From: Natronolimnobius sp. AArcel1
GTDB taxonomy: Archaea > Halobacteriota > Halobacteria > Halobacteriales > Natrialbaceae
Assembly: GCF_011043775.1 (NCBI RefSeq)
Contig: NZ_JAAKXY010000009.1
Span: 40,905 to 104,904 of the forward strand
Reading direction: 5' to 3'
DNA length: 64,000 nucleotides
The translations under genes were made by a program, and so were the position numbers. Within the stretch, counting starts at the first letter, position 1. Every line of letters begins with the position of its first letter. Below, in pieces: positions 46,051-55,789 of this stretch. The notes under the pieces were generated by a model. It worked only from the letters and a program-made list of their open reading frames with translations. It did not search any database and was not told the origin of the DNA.

Positions 46051-47400
46051 TTAGCCAGTCAACGGCGTCTCGAGACCGGCCGCGTCGGCGACGAGTGATT
46101 GTGCATCGTCGAAGACGCGTGCCGTCTCGTCCTCACTTCGTGCTTCAGCCGTGATGCGAATGAGCGATTCGGTGCCGCTGGCACGGATGAGGAACCAGCC
46201 GCTGTCTGTATCGACGCGGACGCCATCGAGCGTATTCACGTCGTCGCGGTCGGTGACACGGTCCTGAACGGCTGCCATCACGCCAGCCTTGTCCTCGACC
46301 TCGATTGACGCCCGCTGAATCGGATACTGTTCGATTTCACCAACTAGTTCGGACAGTGGCCCGCGTTCAGCGACGAGATCAACGAGTTTGGCCGCTGCGA
46401 GCGGTCCATCCGGACAGCGGGTTTCCTCCGGCCAGATCCATGCCCCGCTCGGTTCGCCGCCGAAGACCACGTCGTCTTCGGTCGTTCGCTCTGCAACGTA
46501 GACATCACCGACTTTCGTCCGCGTGAGTGATGCACCCGCGGCCTCGAGTGCGTCCTCGACGGCCAGACTCGTATCAACCGGCGCGGCAGCGCGCTCGCCC
46601 TCACCGACCGCTTCGCGGGCAAAGATCGCGAGCAGCGCATCTTTTGGCACGAACGTTCCCGTCTCGTCGACGGCCATCATCCGATCTGCGTCGCCATCGT
46701 GGGCGATGCCCAGATCAGCGTCAGTCTGCGAAACCAGCGCCGCGAGCGTCTCGAGCGTTTCTTTGTTTGGTTCGCTCGGTCGGCCGGGGAACGAGCCATC
46801 GGGTTGACCGTTGAGTGTGCGAACGTGACAGCCCAGATCGGCTAGCACGGTCGGCGTCACGGCGCCAGCACCGTTTCCGAGGTCGACAATAACTGTCGGC
46901 GCGTCGTCGGGCTCAAACGAGACGGCATCCGCGATCGCTTCCGCGTGGTGGCCTCTGACGTGTTCTCGCCGGCCGCGCTGGCCGAGTCCATCCCATGGGA
47001 CCAGTTTGTAATCCGATTCCGCAATTCGGCGTTCGATCGAGCTGCGCTGGTCGGGACCGAAGGCCTTCCCTGACGGCGTCCAGAGTTTAATCCCGTTGTC
47101 TGCCGCCGGATTGTGCGATGCCGTGACAACGATTCCCGCGTCCGCATCCAGCAACTCGACCGCGCGTGCGACCGTCGGCGTCGACTCGAGGCCGACATCA
47201 AGTGCATCTGCACCACACTCACGCAGTCCAGCGGTGACGGCGTCGACGAGCATCTGGCCGCTCTCACGGACGTCTCGGCCGATCACGACCCGTTCGTAGC
47301 CATCCGAGGCGACCGCGCGGCCGACCTCGAGAGCCAGTTCTGCCGTTACCTCCTCACCGACTGGTCCGCGTATGCCGCTCGTTCCGAAGAGTTCGGTCAT
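46051..47400 (-). CDS. glmM: Phosphoglucosamine mutase
   Basis: A 449-residue phosphohexomutase converting GlcN-6-P to GlcN-1-P. ATG 47400 gives MTELFGTSGIRGPVGEEVTA, the conserved substrate-binding start; an in-frame extension to 47457 is not conserved-looking. Catalytic phosphoserine loop: GIVVTASHNPAADNGIKLW. Metal loop: DLGIAHDGDADRMMAVDETG. Sugar loop: FGGEPSGAWIWPEETRCPDG. C-terminal phosphate loop: FLIRASGTESLIRITAEA. Archaeal GlmM and phosphomannomutase cannot be separated by eye, but the glmS and glmU-like neighbours favour GlmM. Confidence 0.93.
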   Translation of the reverse strand: MTELFGTSGIRGPVGEEVTAELALEVGRAVASDGYERVVIGRDVRESGQMLVDAVTAGLRECGADALDVGLESTPTVARAVELLDADAGIVVTASHNPAADNGIKLWTPSGKAFGPDQRSSIERRIAESDYKLVPWDGLGQRGRREHVRGHHAEAIADAVSFEPDDAPTVIVDLGNGAGAVTPTVLADLGCHVRTLNGQPDGSFPGRPSEPNKETLETLAALVSQTDADLGIAHDGDADRMMAVDETGTFVPKDALLAIFAREAVGEGERAAAPVDTSLAVEDALEAAGASLTRTKVGDVYVAERTTEDDVVFGGEPSGAWIWPEETRCPDGPLAAAKLVDLVAERGPLSELVGEIEQYPIQRASIEVEDKAGVMAAVQDRVTDRDDVNTLDGVRVDTDSGWFLIRASGTESLIRITAEARSEDETARVFDDAQSLVADAAGLETPLTG

Positions 47401-47430
47401 AGTCGTTGGTGACGAGCCGGATTGCCTTAC

Positions 47431-47436
47431 TATATT
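47431..47436 (-). promoter_or_regulatory. TATA-like box for glmM
   Basis: On the minus strand AATATA lies 31-36 nt before ATG 47400, supporting that start over the upstream in-frame start. Confidence 0.45.
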
Positions 47437-47610
47437 GGGTCTAAAACGAGTATCCACAGTGTCAGGGCTGTACTAGTCTGTCCGCTCGAGAGACTCGCGT
47501 TTGTGTACAAAGTGACTGTGTGAGGACCCTCCCCCATCCTCGTATAATTCGGTCCGTTCGACCGTGAATCCGACAGTAGTACCTCCCTAGATTTCTGAAC
47601 TGTCGACACT

Positions 47611-47618
47611 GTATATAC
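47611..47618 (+). promoter_or_regulatory. TATA-like box for the HTH gene
   Basis: GTATATAC lies 35-42 nt before the ATG at 47653, allowing a leader of about 10-15 nt. Confidence 0.45.
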
Positions 47619-47652
47619 ACCATACTGTCGTGGGTTGTGATACGAACTTGCT

Positions 47653-47940
47653 ATGAGCGCAACTGATCACGATCTGTCCCGCGACCGTGCCGCCGAGAGC
47701 GACGCCGAAACTGATGCCGACGACGAACCCGCCTCCGTCATGGACCTTCCACCTAGCGCAAAACTCGTCTACAAAGTCCTCGAGTACGAGGGGTCGATGA
47801 CACAGGAGGAAATCGCCACGGAGTCCCGTCTCTGCTCGCGAACGGTCCGCTATGCACTCGGTAAACTCGAGGATGACTTCGTCAGCAGCCGCGTCTGTCT
47901 CGAGGACGCCCGTCAGTCGAAATACACTATCGAGAAGTAA
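47653..47940 (+). CDS. Winged-helix DNA-binding protein (MarR/TrmB-like)
   Basis: A 95-residue regulator. An acidic arm of about 30 residues precedes a winged helix: MDLPPSAKLVYKVLEYEGSM, TQEEIATESRLCSRTVRYAL (recognition helix) and KLEDDFVSSRVCLEDARQSK (wing). No effector domain is present. This is a common haloarchaeal type; targets are unknown. It sits in front of the DUF6498 gene, 99 bp away. Confidence 0.83.
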   Translation: MSATDHDLSRDRAAESDAETDADDEPASVMDLPPSAKLVYKVLEYEGSMTQEEIATESRLCSRTVRYALGKLEDDFVSSRVCLEDARQSKYTIEK

Positions 47941-48039
47941 CCGTACTCGAGCGCGCCGCGCCATCGCCCCATCTGCCGTTGTATTCACCGCTGTTCGAAC
48001 CGGAACTGAAACGTATCAGCATCCGTGAGTGGTATCGTA

Positions 48040-49307
48040 ATGCGACCGCCCACGGACGCGCGAGGGAGAACGCGACTCGCGATTGCCGGAGTGGGTGCGA
48101 CGAATGCGCTGCCGATTCTCGGTGTGGTGGTCTGGGACTGGAGCCTTGCGACACTGATTCTTGTCTACTGGCTCGAGATCGGGATTGGCCTGTGGTGGGC
48201 GGCGGTCAAAGCTGGGGTCGCTGAACGGCCGTCGGAGTATCCCGAATCCATGATCCTTCTTGGTACTGTTCGATACCGTCGCGGCGGACTCACCATCCCT
48301 GGTACGGCGCTGACCGTATACATCCACAATCTGGCCATGGTCGGTCTGACGGTTGTCTTCCTCGGCGGACTGTGGGCAATCGTTGGCGGAGTGATCCTCG
48401 TCTCGATTCTGAACTGGGACGGTGTTGGAATCGGGTTGGAAACTGCGTATTCGGTACTCGCCGTCGGTGCTTGCCTGTTCGTCACGCGGGGATGGGAAAC
48501 CCTGTCGACGTATCTTCGCGACGAGCAGTATCGCGAGGTGAACGCTCAGCAAGCGATTCAAGACGCGCTGTGGCCGTTGCTTATCCTCGGCGTGCTCGTC
48601 ACGATGTTCGTCCCCCCCCCGCCGAAACCGAGGCTGGTGGCCTGCTCTCGCTCATCGCGTTACTCGCGGGGAAGTTCGCATTTGACCTTTTGTGGGTGAC
48701 CTACGGCTCGGTTCGTGCGTTCGATGCGGATAACGGCGGCTGGCTTGGCATCGCCGAGGGAGTGGATTCCGAATGGAAGCCACAGCCACTCGAGGAGCCA
48801 CCCCAGTTCGTCGGCGACCCAATCCGCCCGCGCCGGGCCGGCGTCGTCTTTGGTGGGATCACGAACGCCTGGTCGTCAATCCTCGGAACGTGGACTGCAT
48901 TACTGGCGCTGTTCGTTCTCGGTATGATCGCACTCGGTGGCACTCCGGCGATAATGTGGTGGCTCGTCCCGCCGCTCGTGGTGCTCATCGGTGTCAGCAT
49001 TCTCGATAACGCGCTCCGATACTGGTGGACGACGTATCGCTTCGACGCAACCGGACGACTCTGGGAGTGTGGACGAAACTCGAGACCGCACCGATGCCTC
49101 GAGGCTGCACAGTATCGTTCCGTTCGAACCCGAACAGACCGCTTGCTTGGAACAACGACGGTCGAACTCAAAAACGAGCGTAGCAAGTATGATGAGAGTG
49201 ACAGCGACGTCCAGCCGATTACGATTCCGGCGCTCGTCGATCCAGATGCAACACGCGTCCTCGAGACCCAATCAGAAATCGACGCCTCGACCTCGAGACC
49301 AACCTAG
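48040..49307 (+). pseudogene. DUF6498-like membrane protein gene, frameshifted at a poly-C tract
   Basis: Two frames together make one membrane protein of about 420 residues. The first half (ATG 48040) reads TRLAIAGVGATNALPILGVV, LYWLEIGIG-type helices and WPLLILGVLVTMFVPPP; the second, from a different frame, reads ETEAGGLLSLIALLAGKFAF, then GGITNAWSSILGTWTALLAL and a polar cytoplasmic tail. The frames meet at nine consecutive C at 48612-48620; one added C restores a single reading frame. The helix pattern resembles DUF6498 proteins. The cause could be a sequencing error, gene decay or slippage at the tract. Confidence 0.78.
48612..48620 (+). repeat. Poly-C tract (9 C) inside the DUF6498 gene
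   Basis: Nine C in a row between GT and GCC mark the exact point at which coding changes frame. Such tracts are prone to slippage in replication and to miscounting in sequencing. Confidence 0.85.
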
Positions 49308-50320
49308 CCGAGCTTTCGGTACCGATCAATCGCCAGATCCAGCCCGAACGCGCCTCTGGTAATCGTGTAGTTGGTTTCGAGGCGTGGGTTGAACTTCGCC
49401 TTGTAGCGGTTGATGCTCGGGACGCCAGCGCCGACGAGGTCGTAGCGCTCGAGGTCCTCGCGGAGGCCGTCGCGCATGACCGTCCAGTCGAGTAAGTCGT
49501 TAATCGGCAGGTCGATGTCGGCATCGGGTTTGACGCCGCCTTGCCACCGGTAGCGGGTGGTGTCCGATTCGACGACGAGAATTCCGCCGAGGACCTCGTC
49601 TTCGCCGGCAGGGCGACAGACGTAAGGCCGAACCGAGCCGTCAGGCAACACCGCATGTGCGGACCGAACGAAATCGGGGCTCAGATGGAACGAGCGGCCC
49701 TGATTCTCGTATCGCTGGCCGACCTGCTCGACGATGGCTTCGATATCATCTGGGCCCCCTTCCTCGATCACGTAGGCGTCGTCGTCCGCATTGCGAACGT
49801 TACTACGTGCGTCGGTACTGAATCGGTTCAGCAACTCTTCTTCGCTCCCCTCGAGGTCGACGACGTACGTGTAGCCCGGTTCGACCTGATACTGATTCCA
49901 GGTGAACGGCCGCACGTCTTCGAACTCGGCCGCAACGAATCGCGTGTATAGCGGCGAAATTTCCATCTCGATCCACTCGAGTGCGCCCTCGAGGAATCGT
50001 TTGACGCGCTGGTCGGCTTTCCGCTGTTTGACCTTCTCGAGGTTGAGCGTCGCAGGACCAAGATATGGCGACCACGAGCGTGGGGCTGGCGAGAACGCGC
50101 CGGTGACTGGTCCGCGGGAGAACTCGAAGACGGGGAAGATACCGACGGCTTCCTGGCCCTTGAATCCGGTAATGAGATGCAGTTCCGTTCCCGTGTCTTC
50201 GGCCTGCAGGCGGAGTGCTTCCGCTCGGAAGAAGGGGTTCGTCCCATTTGATTTCTCGACGTAGCGGTTCCACTCTTCGGCCTCGGTCCAGGGGTCAAGC
50301 GTTGTAACTTCGATAGTCAT
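49304..50320 (-). CDS. FemAB/GNAT-like acyltransferase
   Basis: A 338-residue protein with two GNAT-like halves, as in FemX-type aminoacyl transferases. The N-terminal half has NPFFRAEALRLQAEDTGTEL and GFKGQEAVGIFPVFEFSRGP; the C-terminal half has STDARSNVRNADDDAYVIEE, then PYVCRPAGEDEVLGGILVVE and YRWQGGVKPDADIDLPINDL. Archaeal members often sit in surface-glycan or exopolysaccharide clusters and probably acylate or aminoacylate a precursor. It overlaps the AlkP-family gene by 4 bp, so both are translated from one message. Substrate unknown. Confidence 0.83.
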   Translation of the reverse strand: MTIEVTTLDPWTEAEEWNRYVEKSNGTNPFFRAEALRLQAEDTGTELHLITGFKGQEAVGIFPVFEFSRGPVTGAFSPAPRSWSPYLGPATLNLEKVKQRKADQRVKRFLEGALEWIEMEISPLYTRFVAAEFEDVRPFTWNQYQVEPGYTYVVDLEGSEEELLNRFSTDARSNVRNADDDAYVIEEGGPDDIEAIVEQVGQRYENQGRSFHLSPDFVRSAHAVLPDGSVRPYVCRPAGEDEVLGGILVVESDTTRYRWQGGVKPDADIDLPINDLLDWTVMRDGLREDLERYDLVGAGVPSINRYKAKFNPRLETNYTITRGAFGLDLAIDRYRKLG

Positions 50321-51948
50321 AGGTACCCAAGATCGGAGAGCCGATCCTCGACAGCCCGATCATCTGTCGCCGTAATCGGCTCTGGCTCGTAGGCCGGATA
50401 CTCTGCTTCGGCACCTGCGTCGATTATTGGCAACGTTTCGCCGTCCATCTCTGCATCGATCGGCACGTCGAACAGTGAACAGATCGTCGGCGCGATATCG
50501 AACAGCGTCGCATCCTCGCCCTCGAGCGAATGGTCTTCGTCGAAGGCAGGCCCGGCTGCGGCGACGACGCCTGTTTGCTTGTGGTTCCACGTCTCCATCG
50601 GCTCGCCGAACTGTTCTCTGCCGAGGTCGGCGACGAGTGCGTTGTTGAACTCCGTTGGGACGGTGACGATATCCGGTGCGTGATCAAGATATGGGCCCTC
50701 GAAGAACGATTCACGCGGGCCGACGGCATCGAACATTGGCTTGCCGTCCGGTGTCGTCACGTCCGAGAGTTGCTTGATCACCGCTTTTCGCACCGATTCG
50801 TACTCGGATTCGGGTACGGTGCCGTTTGGCTCTCTGCCCTCGAGATTGATCCGTAAGCCGAGTTCACTCTTCGAGCGCATGTAGACCTCCGATTCGGGGA
50901 AATCAACCTGTTCGCTGGCCGCCCGGATCATGTCGTTCGGGACCCGTCGACCAATCGGCTCTTTGAGTCCGACGCGGTCGAGCGCGCCCGCGACACGCTG
51001 GGTCGTGATCCCGACCTTTGCGGCGACGTTCATCGCCTTCTCGACGGGACTTTCTTCGTGTTCGCTTGCATCTTGGCCCTCGAGGAGGTCGTTCTCCCAG
51101 GCTCGCGACCAGTCTGGCATGCCCTCGCCGCCGCTTCGGGCCTGCAGATAATCTTTCTCGCGCAGGAACTCGTTGATCCGGAACTCGTCACCCGTTATCT
51201 TCCCCATCCCGTGATCGCTGACGATCAGGACGTTTTCTGGGTCGACTTCCTCGAGTGTTGCTTCGATCTGCGTGTCGACTTCGTTGTAGACGGCCTCGAT
51301 AGCCTCCTTGTCGCCGGGACGCTCGTGGAAGACGGAGTCGGTCTGTTGGAACTGCAGGAAGCCAAAGTCAGGTTCCATCCGCCGGCAGAGATATCGAAAC
51401 GCCTCGCCCCGAAGTTCGACTGTATTCTCGTAGCCCTCGATAGAGTGGTCGGGTTCGGGCCCGCTCTGCGGGTAGATCCGGTAGTCGCCACAGGCCATCT
51501 TGACGTCCTCGAGGATCCCCTCGGGGTGACACGCGGGGTCCTCGGGTGCGGTCATCCCGGGAATCAACGCGCCATCGAACTCCGAGGCCGGGTGCGTGAC
51601 GGGCAGGTTGACGACGACGCTCGTCAACCCGTGTTCGGAGAGCAGTTCCCACACTGGCCGCTCTCGAACGTGCGTCGAATTGACGACATCCCACTCGTAG
51701 CCGTCGAACGAGAGAAAATCAAACACACCGTGCTTGCCGGGGTTCTTCCCGGTGTACATCGAGGGCCAGGCGCTTGCCGTCCACGGCGGTATCTGTGACT
51801 CGAGCGGACCGGACGACCCCATCTCGAACAGCGACTCGAGTGTCGGCGCGTTGCCAGCGTCGAACAGCGACTCGAGAACGGGGCGACAGCCTGCATCGAG
51901 TCCGATGACGAGCAGTTGCATGTCGTCATCAGCAGTCGAATCTGTCAT
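50317..51948 (-). CDS. Alkaline phosphatase-superfamily (type I phosphodiesterase) protein
   Basis: A 543-residue AlkP-fold enzyme. The metal site begins MQLLVIGLDAGCRPVLESLF, and the nucleophile loop is PPWTASAWPSMYTGKNPGKH, where the Thr of PPWTAS is the likely nucleophile. Further metal ligands are in VLIVSDHGMGKITG and in the C-terminal VAAAGPAFDEDHSLEGEDAT region. No signal peptide is visible, so it is probably cytosolic or acts on nucleotide- or lipid-linked precursors. Similar genes occur in haloarchaeal glycan clusters. It is coupled to the FemAB-like gene by a 4-bp overlap. Confidence 0.87.
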   Translation of the reverse strand: MTDSTADDDMQLLVIGLDAGCRPVLESLFDAGNAPTLESLFEMGSSGPLESQIPPWTASAWPSMYTGKNPGKHGVFDFLSFDGYEWDVVNSTHVRERPVWELLSEHGLTSVVVNLPVTHPASEFDGALIPGMTAPEDPACHPEGILEDVKMACGDYRIYPQSGPEPDHSIEGYENTVELRGEAFRYLCRRMEPDFGFLQFQQTDSVFHERPGDKEAIEAVYNEVDTQIEATLEEVDPENVLIVSDHGMGKITGDEFRINEFLREKDYLQARSGGEGMPDWSRAWENDLLEGQDASEHEESPVEKAMNVAAKVGITTQRVAGALDRVGLKEPIGRRVPNDMIRAASEQVDFPESEVYMRSKSELGLRINLEGREPNGTVPESEYESVRKAVIKQLSDVTTPDGKPMFDAVGPRESFFEGPYLDHAPDIVTVPTEFNNALVADLGREQFGEPMETWNHKQTGVVAAAGPAFDEDHSLEGEDATLFDIAPTICSLFDVPIDAEMDGETLPIIDAGAEAEYPAYEPEPITATDDRAVEDRLSDLGYL

Positions 51949-52182
51949 ACGGAGTCGGTTGAGACCACCGGGCTTTGTTATGCGAGTGCTTTTCGACTGT
52001 AAGACGCGTTTTCACCGCGGGTCAGGCCCATGGCCTTACGGTGTAGATACCCTGTAAGCGACGCCTGACGATGCAGGCCGTGACGTATCGACCCCATCAC
52101 TAAAGGTTCTGTTCGGAATAGCGTATCTAATGCGTGTATGGTTGATAATCGGGGGGTCACTGACTGGTAACCGTTGTATCGT

Positions 52183-53310
52183 ATGATCAGTGCTGGACCA
52201 TCGTTGTCGATCCGGTCACTCTCGAGGCACCACTCGGGTCCAACGGGTGTTGAATCGTTCCTCGAGGAGTATGCCGCAGCGTACACCTTCTATGGTGCAG
52301 GGAAGGTGGCACTCCGAGACGGACTCGCAGGGCTCGTCGAGCCAGGGCAAAACGTCTTGCTCCCGGCGTATCTTCCGGATGCCGTCGTCGAACCGTTTCA
52401 GGAACTTGGACTCGAGCCGCGATACTATCGTGTCGAGCCATCGTTTGCGCCGGACCTTGCGGACGTCGAGCAACGTATCGACGCCAACACCGCTGCGGTC
52501 ATGTCAGTCAACTACTTTGGCTTCCCACAGCCGGGTCTCGAAGAGTTGCAACAACTCATCGAGGACTACAACTGCTATCATATTGATGATAATGCTCATG
52601 CGCCATTGAGCATCGACAATGGGACACTACTTGGCACCCGCGGGCACATCGGGATCACGAGCCTCTGGAAGCTCCTGCCGGTCCCGAACGGGGCCGTCCT
52701 CTTTCATAACGATGCCGAGACAATCGAGAATTTCCAGCCGTCGCCGATTGCTGGCGTTCGCGAGAGCGTCGACGTATCCGATTGCCAGTTCATCGTCAAA
52801 TCCGTTATCCAGAACCTCCTCGATGGAAACGGCATGATTCGGGAGTCACTCGACTCTATGTTTGCTCTCGACGACGACGAGACACCAGCAGTCGGCGGCC
52901 CACACAAACGCTACGAAGATGGGAAACGGATGATGTCACGACTCACTGAACACATTCTCGAGGAGTCGAATCCAGACGAGATTCGGAACCGCCGTCGGAC
53001 AAACTATCGAACCTGGCAACGACTGCTCAACGATCGCGACGACCTCGAATTTGTGTACGACTCGCTTCCCCACGGCATTTGTCCGCAGGCGTTGCCCGTT
53101 CGGGCGGAGGAGCCAAAAAAACTCATGGCAGCCCTCCAGCGCTGCGGTGCCGGGGGCGCGTACAACTGGCCGCGACTTTCGACGACCGTCCTCGAGAACC
53201 CAACCTACGAGACAGCAACCCGCCTCTCGAAAGAAATCGTTGCCTTGCCGGTCCACCAACACGTCGATGCATCGACGATCGAAGCCGTCGCGATGAGGCT
53301 TCGCCACTGA
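52183..53310 (+). CDS. DegT/DnrJ/EryC1/StrS-like PLP aminotransferase
   Basis: A 375-residue fold-type I PLP protein. ATG 52183 (MISAGPSLSIRSLSRHHSGP) was chosen over a TTG three codons upstream. Landmarks: AAYTFYGAGKVALRDGLAGL, VMSVNYFGFPQPGLEELQQL, CYHIDDNAHAPLSIDNG (the PLP aspartate) and the Schiff-base loop ITSLWKLLPVPNGAVLFHND with Lys. The region after residue 200 is more divergent from classic sugar aminotransferases, so the donor and acceptor are unclear. It is divergent from the AlkP gene and fits a cell-surface glycan theme. Confidence 0.82.
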   Translation: MISAGPSLSIRSLSRHHSGPTGVESFLEEYAAAYTFYGAGKVALRDGLAGLVEPGQNVLLPAYLPDAVVEPFQELGLEPRYYRVEPSFAPDLADVEQRIDANTAAVMSVNYFGFPQPGLEELQQLIEDYNCYHIDDNAHAPLSIDNGTLLGTRGHIGITSLWKLLPVPNGAVLFHNDAETIENFQPSPIAGVRESVDVSDCQFIVKSVIQNLLDGNGMIRESLDSMFALDDDETPAVGGPHKRYEDGKRMMSRLTEHILEESNPDEIRNRRRTNYRTWQRLLNDRDDLEFVYDSLPHGICPQALPVRAEEPKKLMAALQRCGAGGAYNWPRLSTTVLENPTYETATRLSKEIVALPVHQHVDASTIEAVAMRLRH

Positions 53311-53326
53311 GACTGGCCGAGACGGC

Positions 53327-55348
53327 TCACTCGTCGTCGCTGGGAACGTCGCCGTCATCTCTCATTTCGTCAGCTGCAGTCAGACTTGTCCGAGCGTCGG
53401 CCTCGAGTCCGTACGTTCGCTGGCCGGTTCGCTCGAGTATGTCCTCGCTTCGCAACTCTGAGAGGAGACTCTGAACGGCGACGGTCGACCGGCCTACCTG
53501 CTCAGCGATTGGTACGACCTCGAGTGGACCATCGCGAACAAACACTGCAAGAATCGCTTTCGTCGTCTCGAGTGAACACTGTGACCGCTCGCTTGCCCGC
53601 TCGAGTTCGGTCTCAACTGACCCTGTCTCGAGGCGATCAGCGAGTGCCGAAATCGAATCCGACCACTGTCCCGATGGCGTCGCGTTTTGATTCACCGCAC
53701 GTGGCTGAGGCCGGGTGGGTGAACTCGACGCCGCAGTACTGTTCGAAGGTGTCTGGCCAGCGTTGTTCTGAACCGCAGCCGTTTGAGTATCGCCCGCTGA
53801 GCCATCCTCCTCAGCAACCGTAGTCGGCGTCTCGTCGCTGATCTCGCCACGCTCGAGATTCCGTTTGCGACTCACCGTCGGCCAGTTGCGGCGTTCGTAG
53901 CCTGCAAGCGGACCCGCAGTCTTGTCTGGTTGGCTCGCGCTACTGGCGCGGTCGCGCTCCTGTTCGCCGGCAACCACCAGATCCGCGTCGTCGTCTTCGT
54001 CGGTGTCGACATCTGTATAGCCAAACTCGAGTGGATCGCCACCGACTTGCAGAATCTCTTCCGCGTCGTCGCCATCGAGGTCGTCGGCTGCTGCTCGCTC
54101 GGCAAGTGTCTGTAACTGTTCGCGAAGGCGTTCGTTCGCCTCACGAAGCCGCCGAACTGTCTCATCTCGCGACTCAAGGTCGTCCTCCAAGGTCTCGATT
54201 CGTTGCTCACGCGTTTCGAGTGTCTCCTCGAGGTCATCGCGTTCGTCCTCGAGTGCGAGAATTTCGTCGTGCAGCCGGCGTTCGCCCTCCTCACCTGTCG
54301 GCAACTGTGTCTGGTAGAGTTCGGGTTTCGTCAGCGCATCCGCCATCTGCTTTGCGGCGTTCGAGATGTCGCGGGCCGACTCGAGGTCATCCTCTAAGGT
54401 CTCGATTCGTTTCTCTTTCTTCTCGAGTTCGTTCTCGAGCTCGAGGATGCGGCTTTCTTCGCGTTCCTTGCGCTCGGAGATGTTCTGGAGGTCGCCAACG
54501 AGGGCGTCGGAGACGGACTTGAGTTCGGGTCGCTCAAAGTCGTCGAGGCCGGGTGTTGCACCGGCGTCGAAGGTCCGCTTGCGCCGGAACTGGACCTTTC
54601 GGACCTCGGTGTCCGTCCAGTCCGTCTGGACGAATCCCTGCCCGTCACCTAGTTCAGAAACGAGTTCCGAGTACTCGGTGTCGATAATTCGGCCGACGAC
54701 GTTCGTATCGTTGTCCCAGGTCAGGCGATGCCAGACGAGCCAGTTCGCCTGCGTGATGAAATCTTTCTTGACATCGGCAGGGCGCTGGCTGATGCCGACG
54801 ATCCCGAGGCCGTGTTTCCGGCCGCGCTTGCTTATCTTGATCAGCAAATTGCCTGTTTCGCCGACGCCGCCGCCCTCGGGAATGTACTCGTGGACCTCTT
54901 CGACGACCAGCAAGAACGGCTTCTTCAGTTTCTTTTCTTTGACGAAGAGCTGCTGGGCGACCTTCTTGATGAGTTCGTCCGCGACGTCCTCGTCGAGATA
55001 GCCCGACACGTCGAGGATGATCGGGACGTTCTCCTCGAGTGCAAGTGCGGCCATCTGTTCGGCGTGTTCGGGGCCGATCTGGATGTCACACTCTTCGTCC
55101 GCGCCCGCGTGGAGCATCTCGTACTCCTCTTTGAGCCCGTAGTACTCGCCGTCCGTGTCAATAATCAGGAGGGGAAAGCCGGCCTCGAGTAGTTCCTCAG
55201 CGATCACCGAGGCGGTGTTCGACTTTCCGGAGCCGGATTTTCCAGTGACGAATCCGCGTCCGGTCAGCAGTTCGACGACGGGAAGCCACAGGTCGTGGCC
55301 GTCGTCCGTCTCGCCGACGAGAACCTTCCGTTGCTCGTCATCGCTCAC
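53327..55348 (-). CDS. HerA-like ATPase with coiled-coil and winged-helix tail
   Basis: A 673-residue protein. N-terminal 260 residues are a HerA/DUF87 ATPase: Walker A VTGKSGSGKSNTASVIAEEL (about 34-53), Walker B LLVVEEVHEYIPEGGGVGET, and IKISKRGRKHGLGIVGISQR followed by PADV. Residues about 280-430 are a long coiled coil holding two near-identical copies of RIETLEDDLES. After an acidic, Pro/Ser/Thr-rich linker, a winged helix ends the protein (TKAILAVFVRDGPLEVVPIA, then GRSTVAVQSLLSELRSEDIL). HerA-type translocases move DNA with a nuclease partner such as NurA; no nurA is nearby. The tail suggests a DNA-binding or regulatory role. Confidence 0.88.
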   Translation of the reverse strand: MSDDEQRKVLVGETDDGHDLWLPVVELLTGRGFVTGKSGSGKSNTASVIAEELLEAGFPLLIIDTDGEYYGLKEEYEMLHAGADEECDIQIGPEHAEQMAALALEENVPIILDVSGYLDEDVADELIKKVAQQLFVKEKKLKKPFLLVVEEVHEYIPEGGGVGETGNLLIKISKRGRKHGLGIVGISQRPADVKKDFITQANWLVWHRLTWDNDTNVVGRIIDTEYSELVSELGDGQGFVQTDWTDTEVRKVQFRRKRTFDAGATPGLDDFERPELKSVSDALVGDLQNISERKEREESRILELENELEKKEKRIETLEDDLESARDISNAAKQMADALTKPELYQTQLPTGEEGERRLHDEILALEDERDDLEETLETREQRIETLEDDLESRDETVRRLREANERLREQLQTLAERAAADDLDGDDAEEILQVGGDPLEFGYTDVDTDEDDDADLVVAGEQERDRASSASQPDKTAGPLAGYERRNWPTVSRKRNLERGEISDETPTTVAEEDGSAGDTQTAAVQNNAGQTPSNSTAASSSPTRPQPRAVNQNATPSGQWSDSISALADRLETGSVETELERASERSQCSLETTKAILAVFVRDGPLEVVPIAEQVGRSTVAVQSLLSELRSEDILERTGQRTYGLEADARTSLTAADEMRDDGDVPSDDE

Positions 55349-55789
55349 CGTATCCTCACCTCGAGCGGGGCCGCGTCGTTCATGCTACATACAGTTCGAA
55401 CGCGCTCCCTTGAACGTTGGCCTCCCTGTAGATCTCATGGTGCATGTGAACACACTACAGCAACAATTATGACAATTGCGCATGATCGTTGGAACAGGTT
55501 CGCTGATCGATGATCTCGAAAACGCCTATTCGCCACACTGGCCTGCTTGCATCCGCGGCGAGAAATGGGCGTTTCACCCCGTATGGGCTCGACGCCTGGC
55601 TCACTGCCAGTGGTCGTGGACGGGATCTCGGTCACGCACTCCACTCGAGTTCGAGTGGAGTTGCACTCGGATCCGTCCGCGCCGTATAATCGTCGCTGGC
55701 CGGACGAATCCGACGACGCCATTTTCGGAGTCTGTCACCGCTGACGGGTGGTCCCGTCTGCGAGTGTTCTGTCCGGCCAGCGGGGCGTA
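55349..55789. other. Intergenic region upstream of the tRNA-like element
   Basis: These 441 bp separate the HerA-like gene from the tRNA-like element. Several overlapping short frames exist, none with family resemblance or consistent codon use. The last 15 bp can pair with the tRNA-like sequence (see the element at 55790). Confidence 0.45.
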
